Below the pieces are notes generated by a model. That model was not told the origin of the DNA, made no database searches, and saw only the letters and a list, made by a program, of their open reading frames with translations. Below, in pieces: positions 32,059 through 39,862 of a DNA stretch of 45,648 bases. Position 1 is the first letter of the stretch. Each line of letters begins with the position of its first letter. Both the position numbers and the translations under genes were made by a program. The DNA is from an uncultured Myxococcales bacterium (GTDB lineage Bacteria; Myxococcota_A; UBA9042): NCBI GenBank assembly GCA_903883645.1, contig CAISBR010000099.1, positions 1-45,648 on the forward strand, written 5' to 3'.

Positions 32059-32096
32059 TTCATCACTTTAAATTCAAGATGTAGAAAATGGCTGCG

Positions 32097-32132
32097 CAGT
32101 TCTGGGCACAGTTCTGAGCACAGTTCTGAGCA
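32097..32132 (+). repeat. Three tandem 12-base repeats between convergent genes
   Basis: CAGTTCTGGGCA, CAGTTCTGAGCA, CAGTTCTGAGCA run head to tail across 32097-32132, in the 77-base gap between the stops of the cysteine-repeat lipoprotein and the hydrolase lipoprotein. The unit is 12 bases with one mismatch in the first copy. No hairpin with a T run is present, so it is not an obvious terminator. Confidence 0.75.
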
Positions 32133-32135
32133 CGG

Positions 32136-33374
32136 CTACGGTGCGATGCCGCTCGATTGAATCGTAAGAATGCCGGCCGGACCCGCCTGGAACTCTTGCT
32201 TGGCCGCCGTCTGTCCGCGCAGCCAAGCATCGCACGCCGCCAGGGTGTAGTGGACGATCGCCTCGTGGGCGACGCTCAGCTCGGGCACGCGACCCTTGCA
32301 GTAGGCGGCGAACTGCGCCGTCTGGGCAAGCGGCAGGCTGCACATATCCGAATAGCTAAAGTGATTGCCACCCTGCATGACCAACAGCGCCTTGGGGCCA
32401 CCCCATGCGTCGTAGGCGGGCTGGGCCTGGTCTTGCAGCGTACAGGTGGTATCGCCGGTCGCCGCCTGAAAAATCGCCGGAATCTTCAGGTCGGCGAGCA
32501 TGGGCAACACAAAACCAAAGCCCGGAAGCTGGCCGCAGTGCGCCAAGGGTAACACCAAGCTCACGCGGGGGTCGCCGAGCTTCCACGGCAGCGACCCGGC
32601 GAGCGCCATGGCCTGGCAGGTGGTGTCACTCGAGGCCCCTGGCAGGCTGCAGTCGGGCAGGTACGCCGCGGGCACGCTCACGGGCGCACCGGCAGCCGCC
32701 AAAGCCGTGTAGCCGCCAAAGCTGTGGCCGCTGACGGCAATGTGTTTCGGGTCGACAAGGCCGGCCAGCCACGCCGGGTCGCCCGCCTCGGGCTTTAGGG
32801 CGCGGTCGATGGCTGCGCGCAGGTCGAGCGGCCGCCACACCACCATCGCCCCCAGCAGCTTGGCGTCGTAATCCATAAAGGTATTGCCCACATGGTCGGG
32901 CGCGATCACCACATAGCCGTGCTGGGCCAACGCCTCGGTCAAGAACACCGACTGCTGGCGCAAGCCCTGATTGCCATGGCTGAAGGCCACGAGCGCAAAG
33001 GGACCTTGGGCAGCATCGGCCTTGGCGATCGCGCCATTGGGCGAGGCCATCATGCCCAAGTACTTGATTGGCGTGCCTTGAGTGCCTGCGGGGATCGGGT
33101 ACCAAATGGTGGTGGGCAGCGAGCGACCGCCAGGGCCCGCAACCTTGATGTCGAGGACACCCACACCGTACAAGGTCGGCACTGCGGCATCGACACCCGA
33201 AGTATCTGTATACACTAACGTATCAGCGTAACCACTGTCGAAGGCGGCGCTATCGCTAGTGGTACCGTCGCTGCTGACGTCGGTCTTGGCGCTGGCGGTG
33301 GTGGTGGCATCACTGCCACAGGCCGCAGTCAGAGCGAATAGGGCACACATGCCCATCTTTACAAAGCTTTTCAT
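32136..33374 (-). CDS. Alpha/beta-hydrolase lipoprotein (platelet-activating-factor acetylhydrolase-like)
   Basis: 412 residues. Signal peptide with lipobox LTAAC (Cys19), then a Ser/Thr/Asp linker to ~residue 60. The hydrolase core shows the oxyanion region FALVAFSHGNQG, a strand GYVVIAPDHVGN, the nucleophile Ser218 in VSGHSFGGY and a late GGNHFSYSD likely to hold the catalytic His. The pattern resembles PAF-acetylhydrolase/dienelactone-hydrolase-like secreted esterases. AGGA lies 5 bases before the ATG. It is 23 bases downstream of the arginase-fold gene, so co-transcribed with it and the TPR lipoprotein. The substrate, an ester or lipid outside the cell, is inference. Confidence 0.83.
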   Translation of the reverse strand: MKSFVKMGMCALFALTAACGSDATTTASAKTDVSSDGTTSDSAAFDSGYADTLVYTDTSGVDAAVPTLYGVGVLDIKVAGPGGRSLPTTIWYPIPAGTQGTPIKYLGMMASPNGAIAKADAAQGPFALVAFSHGNQGLRQQSVFLTEALAQHGYVVIAPDHVGNTFMDYDAKLLGAMVVWRPLDLRAAIDRALKPEAGDPAWLAGLVDPKHIAVSGHSFGGYTALAAAGAPVSVPAAYLPDCSLPGASSDTTCQAMALAGSLPWKLGDPRVSLVLPLAHCGQLPGFGFVLPMLADLKIPAIFQAATGDTTCTLQDQAQPAYDAWGGPKALLVMQGGNHFSYSDMCSLPLAQTAQFAAYCKGRVPELSVAHEAIVHYTLAACDAWLRGQTAAKQEFQAGPAGILTIQSSGIAP

Positions 33375-33397
33375 GTTATCCTTGCGAGAAAGGGGGG

Positions 33398-34396
33398 CTA
33401 CATCCAGCCGGTCAGGTAGCTCCAGGCCAGCCGCGCCGCCAATCGCGCGGTGGCGCCGTCTTGGTCAAAGCGCGGATTGAGACCGTGAATACCCAGTAGA
33501 GTTGGCCGATTGCAAGCCGCCAAGTGCGACGCAGCCCGCAGCACGGCACCGGGAGCGACACCCAGCGCGATCGGCTCACTCACACCCGGTGCGGCGACCT
33601 GTCCGAACACCGCGCAATCAATGGTCATCGCTACGGCAGCGTGCACGATAGCTGCCTCATCTTGCCAGCGGCCCAGGCCTTCTGCAGCGTGGCGTTCGTC
33701 GGTCTCGATGTCTTCCCAAAATACTGTGCGCGCACCGTGCTGCTGCAGAAATTGCATACGTTCAATGGAATTAGCCGAGCGCTGCAACCCCCACTGCAGC
33801 AGCGACTGACCGTCGAGGCGGGCGGCAGGCTCAAGGAGCAGTCGGCGAATTTGCGAATCGGCAGCGAGCTCTTTGCGGTCGTGCTCGGCCGGACGCACCC
33901 CGGCCCGGTGGGTCACATCGAGCAAGGCCACGCGGGCCGCCGCACTGTCGCGGGCCACACTGCGCGCCATCCCTAGCACTTCGCCGTAGCTGTGATCGTG
34001 GCCACCGCCCACCACCACAATCCGCGCGTGCGGAAAACGGTCGCGGAGCACGGCAATCACTTCGGCCAGGCGGGCTTGCGTCTCGGCAGTGTGGTCGGCC
34101 GCTTGCAGGTCGCCCGCGTTGAGCACCGACAGCGGCCCGAACTCCGGCGGCGCCGGCAAGCGAAAGAACCAGTCGCGCAGGCGATGCGGACCATCGACCG
34201 CACCCACCCGGCCACCGGCAAGCTGCACAGCACGCTCGTCGGCGACCCCGAGCACAATCGCCCGCACGCGCTCTTCGGGCGGATTGGCATCGAGGGTAAC
34301 GGCACAGGCCCCCATGCGCGGGTCATCGCGGCGCAGGCGGCTGTCGGCCACATGGGGCGTCGCGTCGGCGCGAATAAATTTGAGGGTTTCGCTCAT
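33398..34396 (-). CDS. Ureohydrolase (arginase/agmatinase/formiminoglutamase)-fold protein with degenerate metal motifs
   Basis: 332 residues from the ATG at 34396; the frame to 34465 is Arg-rich. The order of family motifs is kept but the manganese ligands are altered. The GGDHS motif reads GGGHDHSYG (133-137 HDHSY). The DAHxD motif reads LLDVTHRAG (Asp160, His163, no second Asp). The SxDxD motif reads MTIDCAVF (Asp260, Ala262). The flanking AAPGVSEPIALGVAPG and WGLQRSANSIERMQFL segments match formiminoglutamase-like proteins well, which makes the fold call credible. An ordinary binuclear Mn centre would not form as usual. It lies between two lipoprotein genes on the same strand. Either a pseudoenzyme or a protein with a rearranged site; no nitrogen-metabolism genes are nearby. 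Confidence 0.72.
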   Translation of the reverse strand: MSETLKFIRADATPHVADSRLRRDDPRMGACAVTLDANPPEERVRAIVLGVADERAVQLAGGRVGAVDGPHRLRDWFFRLPAPPEFGPLSVLNAGDLQAADHTAETQARLAEVIAVLRDRFPHARIVVVGGGHDHSYGEVLGMARSVARDSAAARVALLDVTHRAGVRPAEHDRKELAADSQIRRLLLEPAARLDGQSLLQWGLQRSANSIERMQFLQQHGARTVFWEDIETDERHAAEGLGRWQDEAAIVHAAVAMTIDCAVFGQVAAPGVSEPIALGVAPGAVLRAASHLAACNRPTLLGIHGLNPRFDQDGATARLAARLAWSYLTGWM

Positions 34397-34480
34397 AGCA
34401 GGCTGCTGACGCGCGGGCGCACGCGGTAAATCGGGCAGTTTACGCCAACTGACGCGGCGGTGCACCTAGCGGCGCAGCGG

Positions 34481-35671
34481 TCACGGCGTGTCGAGCTCGT
34501 CAGTCGGCGTGCTGGGCTCCGACGGCTTGACCTGGTTGCCGTGCAGCAGCCGCACACGTCGCTCTATGTTGATATCGATAAGCTTTTCGACTTTCTTGTA
34601 GCCCTCGTGCGACTTCTCGGCCCACTCGGCATCGCCCAGGGTCTGGGCCAACTCAATGTTCTTTTGGAAGATCGTCAGCGCACGCTTGGCCAACCGCTCG
34701 GTATGATTCCACAGCTCGTCGCGGTACAGCTCCATGGTGGGCGGGTCGAGCTCGGGCGGCACCTCGGCACTGTCGATGTCTTCGATAAGCCGTGTATACA
34801 GCGCGCCAATGGCAAAACCCGCAGCCAGCGCCCAGGGTTTGGTGCGCAAACGCACGCAGCGGTACAGCAGCCCCTCGGCCTTTAAGAACAGGTTCGACTT
34901 GTCTTCGAGCTCTTTTTGCATCCGCTCGACCGGCAACTTGAAGTGGATCGAGGCAAACAAGTCGTAGAAGATCTGAGCCCTTTCGTAGAGTGCCCGCGCC
35001 ACCCACTCCGACTGCGCCACCAGCGGCGTGTCGCGATGGTCGTCGTACAGCTGCTCGACCTGCCGCAGCGCCTTGTCAGCCCCTGGCAGATCGCCGGCCC
35101 TGCGCAGTGCAAGTCCGCGCCGTGCCTGCGCTTCTAGCTCATCGAGCAGCCCCAGCTTGCCGCCAATCGCCTCTTGCACCGCCACATCTTCAAGGCCACT
35201 GCGGTACAACTCGGCGGCATCACCCCACTTTTCAGCATGTTCTAGCGCCTCGGCCTGCAGAAACAGCGCGTCGCGGGCGTGCCGCGTCCCAGTGCTGTGG
35301 GCGCGCGCATCGGCGAAGCGGGCGGCGGCGGCGGCGTGGCGCCCCAGGTGCTCAAGACAGAGGCCGGCATTGAACTCAAGGGCAAAACGCTGCGAACTTT
35401 CTGGAAAGTCCTTGATCATGCGCTCGAAGTCGCGCAGCGCCGCCGCCCATTGCTCGGCCTTCATCGCCGCCATGGCGCTATCGTGGAGCTCGTCGAAGTC
35501 CTTGACGTAGGACTCCGCCTTACCACCCTGAATATCCGCTTTGATTTCAATAGGATCAAGAACAATAACCTGGCTGCTGCGCACCTGCTGATGCGCGCCG
35601 CCGCACGCTGCCAGGAACGCGAGCGTCGCAAACGCCAGAAAACTCAGAATGTGGGGGGTAGGCGGCCACAT
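34481..35671 (-). CDS. TPR lipoprotein, function unknown
   Basis: 396 residues from the ATG at 35671, which yields a clean lipoprotein signal (FLAFATLAFLAAC, lipobox LAAC, Cys23); the open frame upstream to 35917 is not signal-like. The mature protein is all-helical with tetratricopeptide-type units (AMKAEQWAAALRDFERMIKDFPES, NAGLCLEHLGRHAAAAARFADA, LFLQAEALEHAEKWGDAAELYRSGL) and a longer C-terminal helical domain. TPR lipoproteins of this size often scaffold outer-membrane assembly or motility complexes, but no partner is visible. First gene of the run with the arginase-fold and hydrolase genes (84 and 23 base gaps). No strong Shine-Dalgarno; the upstream region has several inverted repeats. 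Confidence 0.78.
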   Translation of the reverse strand: MWPPTPHILSFLAFATLAFLAACGGAHQQVRSSQVIVLDPIEIKADIQGGKAESYVKDFDELHDSAMAAMKAEQWAAALRDFERMIKDFPESSQRFALEFNAGLCLEHLGRHAAAAARFADARAHSTGTRHARDALFLQAEALEHAEKWGDAAELYRSGLEDVAVQEAIGGKLGLLDELEAQARRGLALRRAGDLPGADKALRQVEQLYDDHRDTPLVAQSEWVARALYERAQIFYDLFASIHFKLPVERMQKELEDKSNLFLKAEGLLYRCVRLRTKPWALAAGFAIGALYTRLIEDIDSAEVPPELDPPTMELYRDELWNHTERLAKRALTIFQKNIELAQTLGDAEWAEKSHEGYKKVEKLIDINIERRVRLLHGNQVKPSEPSTPTDELDTP

Positions 35672-35743
35672 GGGCCCAGTCAACCATTGCGCCGGGGCGG
35701 GGTCAAGGCGGCTGGCCGAGTGTGCGGTCGCCAAAAACCCCGA

Positions 35744-35783
35744 ACCCTCCGCCGCGACGGCTAGTGCCGGCACAGCGGAGGGT
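35744..35783. repeat. Inverted repeat, possible terminator or attenuator between hisS and the TPR lipoprotein
   Basis: A perfect 9-base inverted repeat, ACCCTCCGC (35744-35752) and GCGGAGGGT (35775-35783), with a 22-base loop that itself contains GCCGGC. Read on the reverse strand it is followed, after 7 bases, by GTTTTTGG. It could end transcripts coming from hisS or act in the leader of the TPR lipoprotein. The displaced T run makes a classical intrinsic terminator uncertain. Confidence 0.45.
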
Positions 35784-35810
35784 CCGAGGTGATCCCCCAC
35801 TGAGTAACTA

Positions 35811-35831
35811 TCCAACTTCTGTGCCAAGTTG
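35811..35831 (-). promoter_or_regulatory. Inverted repeat overlapping a sigma-54-like element upstream of the TPR lipoprotein
   Basis: On the reverse strand TTGGCAC-N5-TTGGA (35827 down to 35811) resembles the -24/-12 consensus TGGCAC-N5-TTGCA, with G for C at the key -12 position. The same bases form an inverted repeat CAACTT-N7-AAGTTG (35813-35831). Either an imperfect sigma-54 promoter or an operator; it lies about 140 bases before the start codon. Confidence 0.22.
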
Positions 35832-35950
35832 CGCCACAGCGCTATTTGCCTGGTTTTGTTGGCCATTTCCGTTAAAGGCAAGTCGCAGCAGCGACACAAG
35901 TGACGTAACGCGCCCACGCGGCTGACAAAAAACGTCAGTTAGCCCGCAAA

Positions 35951-37264
35951 TCAGGCCAAGCGCCGCCGCAAGTCGTCGATCAGCTCGGCCCGCGCCACCT
36001 TGGCCTGCTCGCCGCTCGCCAAGTCCTTGACCTGCACCACACCCGCAGCCAGCTCGTCGCTGCCCACGACCAGTGCGATCTTGGAACCACGCTTGCCGGC
36101 CCGCTCAAATTGCTTGCCAATTCGACCACCTGCCAGGTCTAGCTCGACACGCAGCCCGGCCGCCCGCAGCTCGGTCGCCAGAGCCAGCGCCGGCCCCGCC
36201 ACACTCGCATCGAGCGGCATGACGTAGATGGGCACCTGCGCCAACCCTTGTGCCAGCAACCCCAGCTCTTGCAGCGCCGCCAGCAGCCGGTCGAGGCCGA
36301 TCGAGATGCCCACCGCGGCGATTTGTTCCTTGCCGAACAGGCCGATCAGACCATCGTAGCGGCCACCCGACATCACAGCGCCAATGCTGGCCACCTTGGG
36401 GTCGGTCAGCCTAGTTTCGTAAATGATTCCAGTATAGTAATCGAGTCCACGGGCGATCGAGCGGTCGATCACCACCTGCTCGCCCAGCCCCGCCGCCGCC
36501 ACCAAGTCGACCACCGCCTGCAGCCGCAGCAGCGCCGTGTCTAGCGCCGCGTGGCCCTTGCCCGCCGCCACCGCCGCGATGGGCTCGATACCACCGCCGC
36601 CGGCAAAAGCCCGCACAATCTCGCTCGCTTGGCTGGCTTCGATCTCGGCCTCGCGCACGATCTCGGCCACCACGCCGTCTTGGCCAATCTTATCGAGCTT
36701 GTCGATGGCACGGATACAGATGATCTGCTTGGTCTTTTCCGTCATACCCAGCACGTCGAGCATGCCAAACAGCACGTCGCGGTGGTTCAGGTGCAGCCGC
36801 GCGCCGCTCACGCCCAGCGCCCGCAGCGTGGCCAGGCCGGTCACCAGCACCTCGGCATCGGCCATGGGCGAGTCGACGCCGCAGATGTCGGCATCGCACT
36901 GCAAGAATTCGCGAAAGCGCCCCCGTTGCGGCTTCTCGGCCCGCCACACCGGCGCGATGTGGAAGCGGCGGAACGGCAACACGATCTCCGCGCGGTGCTG
37001 GGCCACCAGGCGCGCCAGCGGCACGGTCAGGTCGTAGCGCAGGGCCACGCTGCGGCCGCCATTATCCTCAAAGCGATACAAGAGCTTATCACCCTCGGCG
37101 CCGTACTTGCCGAGCAGCGTCTCAAGGTACTCGAGCGCCGGCGTCTGCAGCGGCAAGAAGCCGTGGCGGGCAAACGCGTCTTCGATCGTGCGGATCATCT
37201 GCTGCCGCGGCGCCATGGTGTCGGGCAAAAAATCGCGAAAACCCTTTAATGTCTGCGGAATCAT
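35951..37264 (-). CDS. hisS: Histidyl-tRNA synthetase
   Basis: Cytoplasmic class II synthetase charging tRNA-His. It has 437 residues from the ATG at 37264, chosen because AGAGG lies 5 bases upstream; a GTG two codons earlier is also open. Visible motifs: motif 1 region (PQTLKGFRDFLPD), motif 2 (RYDLTVPLARLVAQ with FRRFHIAPVWRAEKPQRGRFREFLQCDADI), the histidine-specific RGLDYYTGIIYE, motif 3 (AVGISIGLDRLLAAL) and the C-terminal anticodon-binding domain (VPIYVMPLDASVAG onward). It follows the ABC exporter by 18 bases and is the last gene of that run. A short CTGAC/GTCAG hairpin with a T-rich loop (35922-35938) lies just past its stop. Confidence 0.97.
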   Translation of the reverse strand: MIPQTLKGFRDFLPDTMAPRQQMIRTIEDAFARHGFLPLQTPALEYLETLLGKYGAEGDKLLYRFEDNGGRSVALRYDLTVPLARLVAQHRAEIVLPFRRFHIAPVWRAEKPQRGRFREFLQCDADICGVDSPMADAEVLVTGLATLRALGVSGARLHLNHRDVLFGMLDVLGMTEKTKQIICIRAIDKLDKIGQDGVVAEIVREAEIEASQASEIVRAFAGGGGIEPIAAVAAGKGHAALDTALLRLQAVVDLVAAAGLGEQVVIDRSIARGLDYYTGIIYETRLTDPKVASIGAVMSGGRYDGLIGLFGKEQIAAVGISIGLDRLLAALQELGLLAQGLAQVPIYVMPLDASVAGPALALATELRAAGLRVELDLAGGRIGKQFERAGKRGSKIALVVGSDELAAGVVQVKDLASGEQAKVARAELIDDLRRRLA

Positions 37265-37282
37265 GTTCACCTCTTGCTTAGA

Positions 37283-39121
37283 CTAGACCAGATGCCCCTG
37301 CCGATCGGCCGACGCCACCAGCTCGGCGTACAGGCCCCCTAGCTGCATCAGCTCGTCGTGATTACCTTTTTCGATCAGCTCGCCGTGGCGCAGCACCGCA
37401 ATGCAGTCCGCGCGGCGAATCGTCGACAACCGGTGCGCCACCACCACCGCCGTGCGCCCCGCCAGCACCCGCTCGATGGCCTGCTGCAGCTTCTGCTCGG
37501 TCAGCGAGTCGATCGACGCCGTGGCCTCGTCGAGCACCACTACCGCCGGATTCGCCGCCAAAATACGCGCCACACTCAGCAGTTGCCGCTCGCCCGACGA
37601 CAGGGCCATGCCGTCGCCCAGCATCGCCTCGACCCCGCCCAGCCGCTGCACCACATCGCCAAGGCACGCATCTTCGAGCGCCTGCTCGACTTTTTGCCGC
37701 GACAGCCCGCGCCCCAAGTCCACGTTGTCGTACAGCGAGCCCGAGAATTCGATCACATCTTGCTGCACCACGCCGATCGCCCGCCGCAGCGCCTGCGCCT
37801 GCCACTGCTCGACCGGCACCCCATCTAACATGACGCGACCATCGGGCGGTTCGTACATATGGGTCAGCAACTTAGCCACGGTCGTCTTGCCCGAACCCGT
37901 AGGCCCCACCAGCGCCAGCACCTGCCCCGGCCCCACCTCGAGCGACACACCCTTGAGCACCAAGTTGCGACCGTCATAAGCAAAGTCTACGTGATCCAAG
38001 GCGATCTCGCCGCGAACCTGCTCCGGCGCAAACGCACCTTGGCGCACCTCTTCGTGCACATCGAGCAGGCCAAAGATGCGCTCAAGCGCCGAAAACGCCC
38101 GCTCGATCGTCGCCACCTTGGCCGAAAGCTCGCGAATCGGAATGAACAGCCGCTGAATATACTGGATAAAGGCCACCAAAAGGCCAACCGTTACGGCACC
38201 TTGCAAGGCGCGCCCGCCGCCATACCAAATCAGCAACGCGATGCAGAGCGAGGCCACGCCATCCATGACCGCGTACAGGCCGGCGTCGTACACGTTCGAG
38301 GTGCGATAAGCATTTAGATACGAATAGTTCAGCTCGCGATACTCGTCGATGGTGGTCTGCTGACGGCCGTGCAGCTGGATAATGCGCGCACCGGCCAGCG
38401 CCTCTTGGTAGTAGCCGCTCGACTGGGCCATCGACCGCCTGATTTCGTTCGAGTATTTGCGCAGCTGCCGGCGAAAAAAGTTGACCACCAGCACGATGAG
38501 CGGCGCGACCAGCATGCTCATGGCGGTGAGCTTGAGGTCCAGCACCACCATCACGGCGATAATCGACACAATATCAATCACATCGCCCAGGATACCCACG
38601 ATGCCAAAGGTGAGCACCTCGCCCAACGCCTCGACGTCGGTGGTGGTGCGGGTCAGCAGCGAACCCGTGGTACGGGTGTCGAAAAAGCGCCCACCCTGCC
38701 CTAGCACATGCACGAATACCGCCCGCCGCAGCCGCCCCAGCGCGCGAAAGCCGAGCGTCTGCAGGGCATACAACTGCAGACCTCGAAAGCCATATTCGCT
38801 GATCACCGCCACCAAGAATACGCTGGCGATGGTGCCCAGCGTCCACGGCCCCGGCGCGACTAGCCCCTTGACGCTCGCCGCAATCGGCCCGTCGATCGCC
38901 ACCTTGATGAGCCACGGCTGCAGCAGGCCCGCGCCCGTCATCACCGGCAGGCCCAGCAGCCCCAGCCAGAGCCAGCGCCGATCTTGGCGCGCGTACTGCC
39001 AAAAACGCCGCAGCAGCGCCCAATCTTGGCCGCGCACGCGCACCGCTGGGTGGCGCTCCGGGCCTAGCCCTTCGCGCTTCGGATCTGGTGGGACCTGTGG
39101 CCCGGTTTCGGTTTGTGACAT
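37283..39121 (-). CDS. MsbA-like ABC exporter (fused membrane and ATPase domains)
   Basis: 612-residue type I ABC exporter half-transporter, working as a homodimer or heterodimer in the inner membrane. A ~45-residue cytoplasmic N-terminus precedes six transmembrane helices (~50-330). The ATPase domain shows Walker A GPTGSGKTTVAKLL, the Q-loop in VVQQDVIEFSG, the signature LSSGERQLLSVARIL, Walker B VVVLDEATAS and the H-loop VVAHRLST. The signature has SSGE for the usual SGGQ, as in many MsbA/LmrA-type heterodimeric subfamily members. Both catalytic Glu and His are present, so it should be ATPase-competent. It lies 24 bases after the secreted protein and 18 before hisS. The substrate (lipid, peptide or drug) cannot be told. 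Confidence 0.9.
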   Translation of the reverse strand: MSQTETGPQVPPDPKREGLGPERHPAVRVRGQDWALLRRFWQYARQDRRWLWLGLLGLPVMTGAGLLQPWLIKVAIDGPIAASVKGLVAPGPWTLGTIASVFLVAVISEYGFRGLQLYALQTLGFRALGRLRRAVFVHVLGQGGRFFDTRTTGSLLTRTTTDVEALGEVLTFGIVGILGDVIDIVSIIAVMVVLDLKLTAMSMLVAPLIVLVVNFFRRQLRKYSNEIRRSMAQSSGYYQEALAGARIIQLHGRQQTTIDEYRELNYSYLNAYRTSNVYDAGLYAVMDGVASLCIALLIWYGGGRALQGAVTVGLLVAFIQYIQRLFIPIRELSAKVATIERAFSALERIFGLLDVHEEVRQGAFAPEQVRGEIALDHVDFAYDGRNLVLKGVSLEVGPGQVLALVGPTGSGKTTVAKLLTHMYEPPDGRVMLDGVPVEQWQAQALRRAIGVVQQDVIEFSGSLYDNVDLGRGLSRQKVEQALEDACLGDVVQRLGGVEAMLGDGMALSSGERQLLSVARILAANPAVVVLDEATASIDSLTEQKLQQAIERVLAGRTAVVVAHRLSTIRRADCIAVLRHGELIEKGNHDELMQLGGLYAELVASADRQGHLV

Positions 39122-39145
39122 TGTGCCGTGGCGGCCGGCGGCGGC

Positions 39146-39796
39146 CTACTTCTTGGGCGGTTCCGGGCTGTTATCGACCCACTGGATATCGGCGGGATTA
39201 AAATGCACCACGTGGAACTCGGCGCGTTCACTCAAGAATGTGCCCGTATCGATCTTCTGCGACACCACCGCGATCAGCAGCTTCCTGTCCGTCGTCCAAA
39301 AGATGCCTTCGAGCTTGGCCTTGGCCTGCGTCTTGGTTTCTTCGTCGGTCTTGATAGGGATGTCTTTGACTTTGCCGAGCTTTTGCTTATCCGTACACGC
39401 CAGCACAAAGCGGTCTTTCGAGGCCATCAGGCCAAAGAACGACAGCGACTTGGTCTCGTCTTTGGGGTCGAGCGGATACAGCCAGTCTTCGAGGCCGGCA
39501 TCGAGCATCTTGAGCTTCTTGCGAGTTTCGCGAATAAACTTAGGGCCTTCTGACTTGACGAACGCGATCTTCTGCGCCTTCTTGGCCGGCGCCGGCGGGT
39601 CGATATCCCACACTTGCAAGAACGGGTCCGACGAGTTGATGTCGTCGATCTGCACCAGCATCTGCTTCTGATCGGCCGAAAAGCCGCGGATCTTATAGCT
39701 TACCCGCACTTCTTGACCGAAGGCAAGACTGGCGAACAGCAGCCCCGCCAGCATCAGCAGCAGCAGCGACAGAATCCCAGGACGCAATTGCTTCAT
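39146..39796 (-). CDS. Secreted protein of unknown function
   Basis: 216 residues from the ATG at 39796, which has an excellent GGAGG 6 bases upstream. Signal peptide at residues ~1-27 (LSLLLLMLAGLLFASLAFGQ), then a beta-rich domain with repeated strand-turn units (VRVSYKIRGFSADQKQMLVQIDD, IFWTTDRKLLIAVVSQKID, RAEFHVVHFN). The pattern of short strands separated by 'asp-lys' turns suggests a small beta-propeller-like or similar fold, but no family is recognised. It sits between the GltJ-like protein (66 bases upstream) and the ABC exporter (24 bases downstream), so it may serve one of these in the periplasm. Confidence 0.75.
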   Translation of the reverse strand: MKQLRPGILSLLLLMLAGLLFASLAFGQEVRVSYKIRGFSADQKQMLVQIDDINSSDPFLQVWDIDPPAPAKKAQKIAFVKSEGPKFIRETRKKLKMLDAGLEDWLYPLDPKDETKSLSFFGLMASKDRFVLACTDKQKLGKVKDIPIKTDEETKTQAKAKLEGIFWTTDRKLLIAVVSQKIDTGTFLSERAEFHVVHFNPADIQWVDNSPEPPKK

Positions 39797-39862
39797 GATC
39801 GTCCTCCGCCAATGGGCGTGCAACGCGCGCAGGTGGGCGCCGATTCGCGCGACGCGGTGCGG

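Noticed and set aside
30765..32084. Arg-rich open frame overlapping the cysteine-repeat lipoprotein in another frame
   Set aside because: It arises from the repetitive Cys/Gly codons of the real gene; composition is not protein-like.
35922..35938. CTGAC/GTCAG hairpin as hisS terminator
   Set aside because: The stem is only 5 bases and the T run is in the loop, not after the stem; kept only as part of the inverted-repeat cluster.
38457..39671. Open frame on the + strand opposite the ABC exporter
   Set aside because: Ser/Arg/Thr-rich, no motif, antisense to a well-supported transporter and secreted protein.
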